Source: Occallatibacter savannae (GTDB taxonomy: Bacteria > Acidobacteriota > Terriglobia > Terriglobales > Acidobacteriaceae). From it: 64,000 nt of DNA. The notes beneath the pieces are model-generated. The model searched no databases and was not told the origin of the DNA. It saw only the letters and a program-made list of their open reading frames with translations. Both the position numbers and the translations under genes were made by a program. The stretch spans positions 620,001-684,000 of the forward strand of contig NZ_QFFY01000003.1 of the NCBI RefSeq assembly GCF_003131205.1, read 5' to 3'. Positions 9,252 to 16,871 of this stretch are shown piece after piece. The first letter of the stretch is position 1. Every line of letters begins with the position of its first letter.

Positions 9252-10827
9252 AGCGCCGCAGCGGCTGAACCGAGTTTGCGGGCAGAGCCCACGCGAAGAG
9301 GAGTCCGCCGCTGCTGGTGACGATGTATTGACGGCCGTCTAGCTCATAACTGATGGGCGAGCTCTGAATCGGCGAGCCGGTTCCCGCATGCCATAGGGTC
9401 TTTCCGTTGCTTGTGTTGAGGATGAGCATGTTGCCGTGCGCGTCGCCGGTGACTGTGAGGCCTGAGTCGGTGGTCATTACGCCTGCGCCGGACCCGCCGT
9501 CGCCGAGTTCATGGCTCCAGCGAATTTTGCCGGTCTGGTAATCGATGGCTTCGAGGACGCCCTTGCCCCACAAGCCGTAGTCCGCGCCGGCCCAGCCGTA
9601 AGCGCCGTCGGATGGCTTCGCGAAGTAGATGCTCCAGCTGGGGTGCGCGCTCACGATGAAGAGGCCGGCTTTGGGATCGAAGCTGGGCGCGCGGTAGTTG
9701 GTCAGGCCACCTTCATCGGGAGCGATGAGGCGGCCATCGGGCGCGGGTTCCTTCTGCGGGTTCGGAATCGGATGGCCTTCCTTGTCGATGCCGGTGGTCC
9801 AGTTCACAGGGCCATAAGGAAGCGTAAGCAGGCTCTTGCCGTCGGTGCGATCGAGGACGAAGAAGTAGCCGTTGCGCGAGGTCTGCATGAGCATCTTGCG
9901 CGGCTTGCCGTGGAAGGTACCGTCGACGAGAACCGGCGTTTCAACAGCGTCCCAATCGTGCGTGTCGTGCGGAGAGACGGAGAAGCCCCACGCGAGCTTG
10001 CCTGTGTCGGGATTGAGGGCGACGATGCTGCAGGTGTAAAGGTTGACGCCGGGGCGCGTCTGGCCGTTCAGCACTGGGGTGGGGTTGCCGGTACCCCAGT
10101 AAAGAAGGTTCAGCTCAGGATCGTAGGTTCCGGTCATCCACGTCATGCCGCCGGTTGTCGCGTTCGGAGTTCCCGCGGGAGGCGTCGCATTCCACTGCCA
10201 CTGAATAGCGCCGGATTCGGGATCGAAAGAGCGCAGGTAGCCGGTGAGGTTGTCGAAGTCGCCGGAGACGCCGGTGATGACGTGTCCCTTCACTACGAGG
10301 GGCGCCATCGTGGTCCAGTAGCCCTTGTCGACATCGGCGATCAGCTTGTCCCAGCGCACGCTCCCGTCTTTGGCATTGAGCGAGATCAGGTGGCAGTCGG
10401 GCGTAGTGAAGTAGAGCCAGCCTTTGTACATCGCCACGCCGCGATGCCCGATGTGATCGCCCTTGGGCGAAGGACGATGATAGTGCCAGATCATGTGGCC
10501 GGAGCGCGCGTCGACAGCCCAGATGTTCTCCGGCACGGTGAAGTAGAGAACGCCATCCACGAGAAGAGGCGAAGACTTGATCTGAGCCTGCTGATTGGTC
10601 TGGAAGACCCAGGCAAGCGAGAGAGCGTGCACGTTCTGCGGATTGATTTGCGTAAAGCTGACGTGCCGCCGGCCGGAGTAGTCGCCGTGATACATGGGCC
10701 ACGAGTCGGCCTTTGGATGCAGGAGTTGTGCGTCCTCCAGATCCTGAGCGCTCGTCCTGGCAACCGGAGCAAAACAGACGAGAAGCAACGCTAGCAGCAA
10801 ACGGAATAGATGGTTCACGGACTTCAT
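9250..10827 (-). CDS. PQQ-dependent alcohol-type dehydrogenase (quinoprotein)
   Basis: About 525 residues. I chose the ATG at 10827 (AGAGG about eight bases upstream) over the TTG just before it. A signal peptide ends near RTSAQ. The body is an eight-bladed quinoprotein propeller: GNPTPVLNGQTRPGVNLYTC and SPHDTHDWD match the PQQ pocket region with the catalytic Asp, and several AxDxxTGKxxW docking repeats are present (for example AIDYQTGKIRWSHEL). It oxidises an alcohol or sugar in the periplasm and passes electrons to cytochrome c; the substrate is unknown. The adjacent-cysteine pair that sits against PQQ in classical methanol/ethanol dehydrogenases is absent; the aligned stretch reads GDHIGHRGVAMYKG. 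The cytochrome c gene ends 28 bases upstream, an obvious redox partner. Confidence 0.88.
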   Translation of the reverse strand: MKSVNHLFRLLLALLLVCFAPVARTSAQDLEDAQLLHPKADSWPMYHGDYSGRRHVSFTQINPQNVHALSLAWVFQTNQQAQIKSSPLLVDGVLYFTVPENIWAVDARSGHMIWHYHRPSPKGDHIGHRGVAMYKGWLYFTTPDCHLISLNAKDGSVRWDKLIADVDKGYWTTMAPLVVKGHVITGVSGDFDNLTGYLRSFDPESGAIQWQWNATPPAGTPNATTGGMTWMTGTYDPELNLLYWGTGNPTPVLNGQTRPGVNLYTCSIVALNPDTGKLAWGFSVSPHDTHDWDAVETPVLVDGTFHGKPRKMLMQTSRNGYFFVLDRTDGKSLLTLPYGPVNWTTGIDKEGHPIPNPQKEPAPDGRLIAPDEGGLTNYRAPSFDPKAGLFIVSAHPSWSIYFAKPSDGAYGWAGADYGLWGKGVLEAIDYQTGKIRWSHELGDGGSGAGVMTTDSGLTVTGDAHGNMLILNTSNGKTLWHAGTGSPIQSSPISYELDGRQYIVTSSGGLLFAWALPANSVQPLRR

Positions 10828-10855
10828 CAATCAAAACCTCTAGAGCAACAGCGCA

Positions 10856-11938
10856 TCAGCGCAGAGTCTGCAGATAAGCCATCAGGTTGTGGACATCGTC
10901 GTCTGTGTATTTGGGGAAGAGGTCGACGTGGGCTTCGACGGGCGCATCCACCTTGTATCGCACGCGATCGGCAGGCCATGAACGATAGACTCCGTTCGCG
11001 TCTTTCAGCGCAATGGTGAACTCGTCGCGATAGGCCAGGACACCCGAGACGTTTTCGCCAGACTGCAGCGTGACAGTGACTTTGCTTTTCGCGTTCCGCG
11101 GATAGAGCATGCGCTGTTCGAGGTCGAGTCCCTCGTGACGCGATGCAATGCCGGCCAGATCGCCCGTGGGCGAATGGCACTTTGCGCAGCCGCCTGCGCC
11201 TTCGAAGTAGCGCTTCCCTTCCGCAGCATTTCCGGTTTGGAGGTCGGCAACCGAGACGCCGCGACGGCCGCCAGGGTGAGCAACGGCCTCAGCCTCGCGC
11301 TCGCGAATGAAGGCGATGATGCTGCGCGTCTCTTGATCGGAGAAGTTGAAGGCGGGCATCTTGTTGTCGGGGCGACCCTCGTGGATGACCTTGCTGATTT
11401 CATCGCCGGTGCGATCTTTGCGGACGAGTTTCGATTGGGTCAGATCCGGACCGGTCTCTCCGCCCATGGCATCGCGGCCATGGCAGAAAGCGCAGTTCTG
11501 CTGAAAGAGCTGCGCGCCGGCCTTGGAGAGCGCTCCGCCTGTACCGGCGACTCCAGCAGCGGATGGCGCCGACTCACCTGTGGAGAGAAAGTGCAGAAGC
11601 GAGGTTAGCTCGGCGTCCTTGACGCTGGGGAACGCCGGCATGCGCCCCTTCCCTGCGTGGATCAAGTCTGTGATTTTGTCGTTCGACATGCGATGCGCTA
11701 TGCCGAGCAGCGGGGGAAAGCCGGGCAGATTGCCCTCGCGCTGATCGCCGTGGCAGATAGCGCAGTGCTTTGCGTACACCTCCGCGCCGGGCTCTTTCAC
11801 TACAGGTGCGTCAGTGTGCGATTGCGCTGCAGCGGGTCCGGCTGACCCGGCGCTCGTCGCAAAAACCGATCCGATCGATATGCCCGCAATCACCGCGGTA
11901 AACGAAAGAGCGGCTCGAACCGCTTTCAATTTGTCCAA
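10856..11938 (-). CDS. Periplasmic three-haem cytochrome c
   Basis: 360 residues from a TTG start preceded by AAGGGG. A signal peptide ends near PAAAQ (about 39). Three CXXCH haem-binding motifs are visible: CAICH (59-63), CAFCH (149-153) and CAKCH (251-255). The first two sit in typical mono-haem cytochrome c folds with downstream Met (MPAFPS, MPAFNF) as likely sixth ligands. The third is near the C-terminus with a beta-strand insert and ends DDVHNLMAYLQTLR. Family role: electron carrier between a periplasmic dehydrogenase and a terminal oxidase. It lies between the multicopper oxidase and PQQ dehydrogenase genes on the same strand, so it is best read as the wire from the PQQ enzyme (inference). 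Confidence 0.9.
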   Translation of the reverse strand: MDKLKAVRAALSFTAVIAGISIGSVFATSAGSAGPAAAQSHTDAPVVKEPGAEVYAKHCAICHGDQREGNLPGFPPLLGIAHRMSNDKITDLIHAGKGRMPAFPSVKDAELTSLLHFLSTGESAPSAAGVAGTGGALSKAGAQLFQQNCAFCHGRDAMGGETGPDLTQSKLVRKDRTGDEISKVIHEGRPDNKMPAFNFSDQETRSIIAFIREREAEAVAHPGGRRGVSVADLQTGNAAEGKRYFEGAGGCAKCHSPTGDLAGIASRHEGLDLEQRMLYPRNAKSKVTVTLQSGENVSGVLAYRDEFTIALKDANGVYRSWPADRVRYKVDAPVEAHVDLFPKYTDDDVHNLMAYLQTLR

Positions 11939-12006
11939 TGCTGAAACCCCTTGGAGTTTGAACTGTTCTGGTTGCTTTCAGGACGGCGGCTGTCTGCGGC
12001 GCGTAC

Positions 12007-13416
12007 TTAAGTCGCGTACTTGATCAATTGCATGAATCCGTAATCCATGTGCAGCTGCTGATGGCAGTGCCAGAGCGTGTCGCCAGGATTGTCGGCAATG
12101 AAGTCCACTTCGACAGTGTCGAGCGGCATGACGTTGATGACGTCTTTCCTGAGCCCGCTGAGATGCTTGTCGCCGATCTTCGTGACTTCGAACGTATGGC
12201 GATGAAGGTGAATCGGATGCTGATCGCCGCTGCCGTTGCGGAAAATGAGCCGGTAGCGCTTGCCTGCGTGGACGGTAAGCGGTTCGACATCTGGCCACGA
12301 CTTGTTGTTGATGGTCCAGGTGTCGAACTGCGAGCCCTTTTGGGGACCGATGTCGCGAAACGTGAGTACAAATTTCTCGTCCGGCTCGGGCGCGGTAGCC
12401 GTGTTCGCAAATTGGGTGTAATCCCATTCTGCGGGCGCGGGGTCTTTCCACACCGGCGAGCCGGATTGGCCGGCGTACTCGATCACAACGCCCAGGCCCA
12501 TCTTGCGGGATTTCTCGATAGTGGAGCCGAGTATCCACACTCCGGGGGTGTTCATCTCCACGATGGCGTCGACACGCTCGGCGACTGCGAGCGAGAGCAC
12601 CTCAACGCTTGCGGGCTTCGGAACGGGGTTCCCGTCCATGGCGATGATGGTGAAGCGATGACCCGGAAGTGCAAGAACCACATTCTCAGTGGCGCTAGCG
12701 TTGAGCAGACGCATAAGCACGCGATGCCCCTTCTTCACTCGAATGGGCTCGCCGGCGCCGAGCATGCGGTCGTTGATGGTCGCGTATTTGTAGCCGACGT
12801 CGGAGCCGCTGGTCAAAGGCACGTTGGCGGACTCGGCGCGCATGTTCTCAACCATGGGCACAAACGACGGCTCCCAGTGATGGATCGCGAGATTCACTTC
12901 AAGATCGTGCTGGGGCATCGACTGGCTGCCCTCGATGAGCAAAAATCCGAACTGACCGGTGTAGGTGCCCATGGCCAGATTGCCGTATGCGCCGGCATGC
13001 GTGTGATACCAGCGCGTGCCTGCGGGCTTCGGCCTGAAGGAGTAGCGATGCGTCTGCCCGGCGGCGATCATCGGCGAGCCTTCTTCCATGGCGCCGTCAT
13101 TGAGCGAATCGATGGCGAGGCCGTGCCAGTGAGTGATGTCCGCCGCGTTCGCCGCATTTGTCACGTCGATGGTGACGGGCACGCCTTCTCGCAGCCTGAG
13201 AAGCGGCCCCGGCACCTGGCCGTTATAGGCGAGCGTTTTGACGGAGATGTTGGGAGCAATCTCCAGATTGCAGGGCTCGATGCGAAGCGTGTGATCGGCT
13301 TTGCCGGCCGGGGTTGCCTGGGCTTTCAGCATGCGAGGGAGCGCGTTGCTTGCAGCGAGCATTCCGGCTGAAGCGAGAAAATCTCTGCGGCTGATTTGAA
13401 GAAGGGAAGATTTCAA
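12007..13416 (-). CDS. Tat-exported multicopper oxidase, laccase-like
   Basis: 469 residues, TTG start. A twin-arginine signal (SRRDFLASAGM) directs folded export. All copper motifs are present: HWH (96-98), WYHTH (138, 140), HPIHLH (400, 403, 405) and WHCHQQLH (450, Cys451, 452, His456). Family role: oxidises phenols, metals or other reductants one electron at a time and reduces O2 to water. The type-1 axial position, five residues after His456, is Phe461 instead of the Met of CueO-like enzymes; fungal high-potential laccases also have Phe there. No Met-rich loop of CueO type is seen, so a copper-detox role is less favoured. It is followed 68 bases later by cytochrome c and preceded by the ThuA-like gene. 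Confidence 0.92.
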   Translation of the reverse strand: MKSSLLQISRRDFLASAGMLAASNALPRMLKAQATPAGKADHTLRIEPCNLEIAPNISVKTLAYNGQVPGPLLRLREGVPVTIDVTNAANAADITHWHGLAIDSLNDGAMEEGSPMIAAGQTHRYSFRPKPAGTRWYHTHAGAYGNLAMGTYTGQFGFLLIEGSQSMPQHDLEVNLAIHHWEPSFVPMVENMRAESANVPLTSGSDVGYKYATINDRMLGAGEPIRVKKGHRVLMRLLNASATENVVLALPGHRFTIIAMDGNPVPKPASVEVLSLAVAERVDAIVEMNTPGVWILGSTIEKSRKMGLGVVIEYAGQSGSPVWKDPAPAEWDYTQFANTATAPEPDEKFVLTFRDIGPQKGSQFDTWTINNKSWPDVEPLTVHAGKRYRLIFRNGSGDQHPIHLHRHTFEVTKIGDKHLSGLRKDVINVMPLDTVEVDFIADNPGDTLWHCHQQLHMDYGFMQLIKYAT

Positions 13417-13440
13417 GGTGTTTTCCGGTTCGGGTTCTGC

Positions 13441-13472
13441 CGTGCCGCTTCAACCCGGCACAGAGCGGCACG
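13441..13472. other. Perfect 9-bp stem-loop between ThuA-like and multicopper oxidase genes
   Basis: CGTGCCGCT (13441-13449) and AGCGGCACG (13464-13472) are perfect complements around a 14-base loop. No T-run follows on either strand, so it may be an attenuator, mRNA-stability hairpin or protein site rather than a strong terminator. Confidence 0.4.
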
Positions 13473-13567
13473 ACCACCATTCTCTTAGGACGAAGGCGCA
13501 GATGTAAACGTCTCCGTCCCGAGAATTGGATGCAGCTTTGAGTTCGACCGCAGTCCAAGGACTGAGA

Positions 13568-14449
13568 TCACTGGGCTGCGGCTGGCCGAGGATGGCTGTC
13601 CGTGCTGCCGTACGTCATGAAGAGAGCCCACTTGATGGCTTCGAAGTACATCTTGCGGACGTCGGGATCATTCCACGACTCCTCGGTGTGTCCCAGTGTC
13701 GAGTAGAAGACGCGTCCCTTGCCGTACATCTTGCTCCACGCTACGGCGAAGTCGTGATCGGTGCGATGTACTCGATCGTTGTTCGCGTAGTTGAGCTTGT
13801 TGGGGTCGAGACTCAGCAACACATTCACTTTGTCGCGCGACCACTCCTTGGGCTGATAGATCTCGTCGTACTTGACGAATGACTTGGGGAAGTGGCGCAC
13901 GGCCGGGAAATCCGCGGCTTCGTTGATGATGGGCGCATTGAAGGTCATCCACGGATGCTGATCGAACCACCCGCCGATCATTTCTCCGTACTCAGGCCAT
14001 TTGTAGTTCGTGTCCAGAGCAGCGTGAATTCCGACGAATCCCTTGCCATCATCATGGACAAAAGAGAGGAAGTCTTTCTTCTGGGCATCATCCAGGTCAA
14101 GTTCACCCGTGGTGCTGGCGAAGACAACTACATCAAAGTAGCCGAGGTTTCTCGCATTCCGGCCGAGATCCTTCTTGGTCAGAAGCTCGGTGTCGGTACG
14201 GATCACAGTGTCCCACAGGCCGGTTTCCTTGCCCATGTTGTAGACGGCGGCCATGGCGTCGGGAATCGAGTCGTGCTCAAAGCCCTTGGTCTGCCCGATG
14301 ACGAGGACGTGCTTCATGTGCACCTGTTTGGCGCGTGGAGCAGGGGGCATATCCGGCGAGGTCTGTGCACAGGCTCGCGGCAACTGGGTGGATGCGAGAG
14401 CGGCAAGCAGCCCGCAGGAAAAGATGAAAGAACGACGTGCGATGCGCAA
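13568..14449 (-). CDS. Exported ThuA-like domain protein
   Basis: About 293 residues. I chose the TTG at 14449 because AAAAAAGGAGATCCC sits immediately before it; an ATG 24 bases upstream (14473) would place that sequence inside the gene. A signal peptide ends near PRACAQ. The mature protein is a ThuA-like, class-I-glutamine-amidotransferase-like fold: MKHVLVIGQTKGFEHDSIP, then FDVVVFASTTGELDLDDAQ, GKGFVGIHAALDTNYKWPEY and the late GKGRVFYSTLGHTEESWND. The family is named from trehalose utilisation, but most exported members have no proven activity. It leads a same-strand run with the multicopper oxidase, cytochrome c and PQQ dehydrogenase, suggesting sugar or alcohol oxidation (inference). 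Confidence 0.85.
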   Translation of the reverse strand: MRIARRSFIFSCGLLAALASTQLPRACAQTSPDMPPAPRAKQVHMKHVLVIGQTKGFEHDSIPDAMAAVYNMGKETGLWDTVIRTDTELLTKKDLGRNARNLGYFDVVVFASTTGELDLDDAQKKDFLSFVHDDGKGFVGIHAALDTNYKWPEYGEMIGGWFDQHPWMTFNAPIINEAADFPAVRHFPKSFVKYDEIYQPKEWSRDKVNVLLSLDPNKLNYANNDRVHRTDHDFAVAWSKMYGKGRVFYSTLGHTEESWNDPDVRKMYFEAIKWALFMTYGSTDSHPRPAAAQ

Positions 14450-14599
14450 GGGATCTCCTTTTTTGAGCAGCAACTCAGAGCGATGGCTCAGCCGCCCTTT
14501 TTGAACGCACCAATTCTAATGCCTGCGTGCGAGGCGGGTGTGAGGAGGTCGTCACCCGTCGGCGCGGTATGCCGCAAGCGGTCGTCGTAGTCTGCATGT

Positions 14600-15364
14600 A
14601 TGCCCTTGTTGGTTGGTACGGCAGGCTGGACAGTCCCGCGACAACATTTACCGCTGTTTTCGCAGGCGATTGAAGGGTCGAAGATCTCGCATCTGGAGCG
14701 CTACGCAGCGCGGCTACGCTGCGTTGAAATCAACTCCAGCTTTCACGGGCCGCATCGACGAGCAACCTGGGAACGTTGGGCAGCGATCACTCCGCCGCAT
14801 TTCCGCTTTGCCGTGAAAGCGCCGAAGACGGTGACCCACACAGCCGGCCTGGTGAATACAGGCGGCGCGCTTCATGACTTCTTCGACTCAGTGGCCGGTC
14901 TGGGAGAGAAGCTGGGCCCGGTGCTGGTGCAGCTTCCTCCCAAGCTTGAGTTCGACGAGGGTGTAGCACGCGAGTTCTTCAGCACAATGCGGGAGCTGCA
15001 TCAGGGTAGTGTGGCGCTGGAGCCTCGCCATGCGAGTTGGTTTGCGGCTTCTGCTGATCGTCTGCTGCGGGATTTTGAGGTCGCTCGCGTAGCCGCTGAC
15101 CCGCCGAAGGGCTCTGAAAAAGCTGAGAACCCGGGAGGCTGGGCGGGGCTGCGATATTGGCGGCTTCATGGTGCGCTGCGCACTTACTACTCGGAGTATG
15201 AAGAGCCGTGGCTGCGGGGATTTGTAGAGCGACTGCGATCGGACGATTGCTTGTCGAACGAGACAGAGACGTGGGTCATCTTCGACAACACGGCACTGGG
15301 CCACGCAACTGGGAACGCTTTGTGGCTGGAGAGGGAACTCAATGCGGAACAGAGAGGGCGATAA
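14600..15364 (+). CDS. DUF72 (YecE-like) protein
   Basis: 254 residues with no signal peptide or membrane helix. LLVGTAGW at the start, LRCVEINSSFHG, HFRFAVKAPKTVTH, LGPVLVQLPPKLEFD, YWRLHGALRTYYSEY and TWVIFDNTALGHATGNA follow in the order seen in DUF72/YecE proteins, which adopt a TIM-barrel. The biochemical role of the family is not established. It is divergent from the ThuA-like gene and 62 bases ahead of the aminotransferase on the same strand, so the two could be co-transcribed. Confidence 0.88.
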   Translation: MPLLVGTAGWTVPRQHLPLFSQAIEGSKISHLERYAARLRCVEINSSFHGPHRRATWERWAAITPPHFRFAVKAPKTVTHTAGLVNTGGALHDFFDSVAGLGEKLGPVLVQLPPKLEFDEGVAREFFSTMRELHQGSVALEPRHASWFAASADRLLRDFEVARVAADPPKGSEKAENPGGWAGLRYWRLHGALRTYYSEYEEPWLRGFVERLRSDDCLSNETETWVIFDNTALGHATGNALWLERELNAEQRGR

Positions 15365-15426
15365 AGGGCTGACGTTGTGGCGGAACGCGCGTTATAGACT
15401 TCACGTGTGTATTGGGAGAAGAGAGC

Positions 15427-16719
15427 ATGAGCACTACTGGAACAGCCATCCGAGAAACGTTGGATATTGATTGGGTCCGGTCGCAGTTTCCTTCGCTTGA
15501 GGCGCGGGTGAACGGCAACGCTGCGACCTTTCTGGATGGGCCCGCGGGGACACAGGTGCCTGCTTCGGTGATCGCGGCCATTCAGGGCTACCTGACGCAG
15601 TGCAACGCCAATCACGGCGGCGCGTTCGACACCAGCCGCCGCAGCGACGCGATGATCGCCGGTGCGAGAGCGGCCATGGCGGACTTCGTGAACTGCAGCA
15701 GCGATGAAGTTGTCTTCGGCCAGAACATGACGACCCTCACGTTTGGGTTCTCCCGCGCTATCGGGAGAGAGCTCGGACCGGGCGACGAGATCCTGCTGAC
15801 AGTTCTGGACCACGACGCAAACTTCTCTCCGTGGAAGGCGCTGGAAGAGAAGGGCGTCACCATTCGCGTTGCCGATATTCGTGAGGAAGACTGCACGCTG
15901 GATCTCGACGATCTCAAGAGCAAATTGAACCGCCGCACCCGGCTCGTGGCCGTCGGGTATGCGTCGAATTCTGTCGGAAGCATTAACCCGGTTCGAGAGA
16001 TCACGCAGCTCGCGCACCAGGCAGGGGCCCTGACGTACATCGACGCGGTGCACTATGCGCCGCACGGCCTGATCGACGTGAAAGAACTTGACTGCGATTT
16101 TCTGGTCTGCTCCCCTTACAAGTTTTTCGGGCCGCATATGGGAACGCTCTACGGCAAGCGCGAGCACCTCGAGCGTCTACGGCCGTACAAAGTTCGGCCT
16201 TCGAGCGATCAGATTCCGGAGCGCTGGGAGACCGGAACCCTGGCGCACGAGCTGATTGCCGGCGTGGGTGCAGCAGTCGACTACATCGCGGGACTGGGTC
16301 GCCGAACCGATTCACTCGCCGGAAAACGCCGTGAGGCCATTGCCGCGGCGTACAACGCGACGGTGGCTTACGAGCGCATCCTGCTGGAGAAGATGATGGA
16401 GGGCTTGCAGACGGTGCCGGGCCTGCGCATCTTTGGGATCACCGACCCGCATCGATTCGCGGAACGCTGCTCGACGCTTTCGCTGCGCATCGGCGATCAT
16501 CACCCGAAGACAATCGCCGAGTTTCTGGCCGAACGCGGCATGTTCACCTGGGACGGCAATTACTACGCGCTGAATCTGTCAGACCGGCTCGGCGTAGAAG
16601 GCAAAGGCGGAATGCTGCGCATCGGCCTGGTGCACTACAACACGCTGGAGGAAGTAGATCGGTTGGTCAGTGCACTGCATGATTTTGCGCGGGGCAAGGG
16701 GCCGGCCGCCGGCGCGTGA
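15427..16719 (+). CDS. Class V aminotransferase / cysteine desulfurase-like PLP enzyme
   Basis: 430 residues from the ATG at 15427, preceded by GGGAGAAGAGAGC (a TTG 15 bases upstream is possible but less likely). NAATFLDGPAGTQVP at the N-terminus, VLDHDANFSPWKALEEKGV, YASNSVGSINPV and THIDAVHYAPH-type residues (YIDAVHYAPHGLID) are the class V aminotransferase pattern. The PLP lysine is in CSPYKFFGPHMG (Lys232). Related proteins are annotated cysteine desulfurase-like (VC1184 family). No SUF or ISC genes are nearby, so a dedicated Fe-S role is not supported; sulfur or selenium removal from cysteine analogues, or another PLP reaction, is possible. Cytoplasmic. Confidence 0.87.
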   Translation: MSTTGTAIRETLDIDWVRSQFPSLEARVNGNAATFLDGPAGTQVPASVIAAIQGYLTQCNANHGGAFDTSRRSDAMIAGARAAMADFVNCSSDEVVFGQNMTTLTFGFSRAIGRELGPGDEILLTVLDHDANFSPWKALEEKGVTIRVADIREEDCTLDLDDLKSKLNRRTRLVAVGYASNSVGSINPVREITQLAHQAGALTYIDAVHYAPHGLIDVKELDCDFLVCSPYKFFGPHMGTLYGKREHLERLRPYKVRPSSDQIPERWETGTLAHELIAGVGAAVDYIAGLGRRTDSLAGKRREAIAAAYNATVAYERILLEKMMEGLQTVPGLRIFGITDPHRFAERCSTLSLRIGDHHPKTIAEFLAERGMFTWDGNYYALNLSDRLGVEGKGGMLRIGLVHYNTLEEVDRLVSALHDFARGKGPAAGA

Positions 16720-16757
16720 CGTGACCCGCGCAACATGCGTCGGAATAGGTGGAGGGG

Positions 16758-16785
16758 TGGCGGACGAGGGGGGAATCGAACCCAC
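16758..16785 (-). other. tRNA 3'-end relic (T-arm, acceptor strand, CCA)
   Basis: Read on the minus strand this is GTGGG, the T-loop TTCGATT, CCCCC, then CTCGTCC, G and CCA: exactly the order of a tRNA T-arm, 3' acceptor strand, discriminator and CCA. The matching 5' acceptor (GGACGAG) and an anticodon arm are not found upstream, so it is a fragment, not a gene. One T-stem pair is a mismatch. Such 3' ends are typical leftover attachment sites of integrated elements. It does not match the 3' end of the tRNA-Cys at 57300. Confidence 0.55.
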
Positions 16786-16826
16786 AGAAGAACTGGGCGG
16801 AATTAGCCCTGAGAGTGGAACTGTAC

Positions 16827-16862
16827 GATACCCAGAGCACTCCCGAGAGTGCTCTGGGTATC
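16827..16862. terminator. Perfect 16-bp hairpin at convergent junction
   Basis: GATACCCAGAGCACTC (16827-16842) pairs without mismatch with GAGTGCTCTGGGTATC (16847-16862) around a 4-base loop. It begins 10 bases after the stop of the minus-strand TonB receptor and lies downstream of the plus-strand aminotransferase. There is no T-tract on either side, so termination is plausible by position but the sequence could equally be a mobile hairpin. Confidence 0.5.
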
Positions 16863-16871
16863 CTAACCAGA

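Noticed and set aside
12028..13371. 447-codon plus-strand frame
   Set aside because: Antisense of the multicopper oxidase, whose copper motifs lie on the minus strand.
15427..16719. Assignment as IscS/SufS for Fe-S assembly
   Set aside because: No SUF or ISC partners nearby, and sequence is of the broader class V group.
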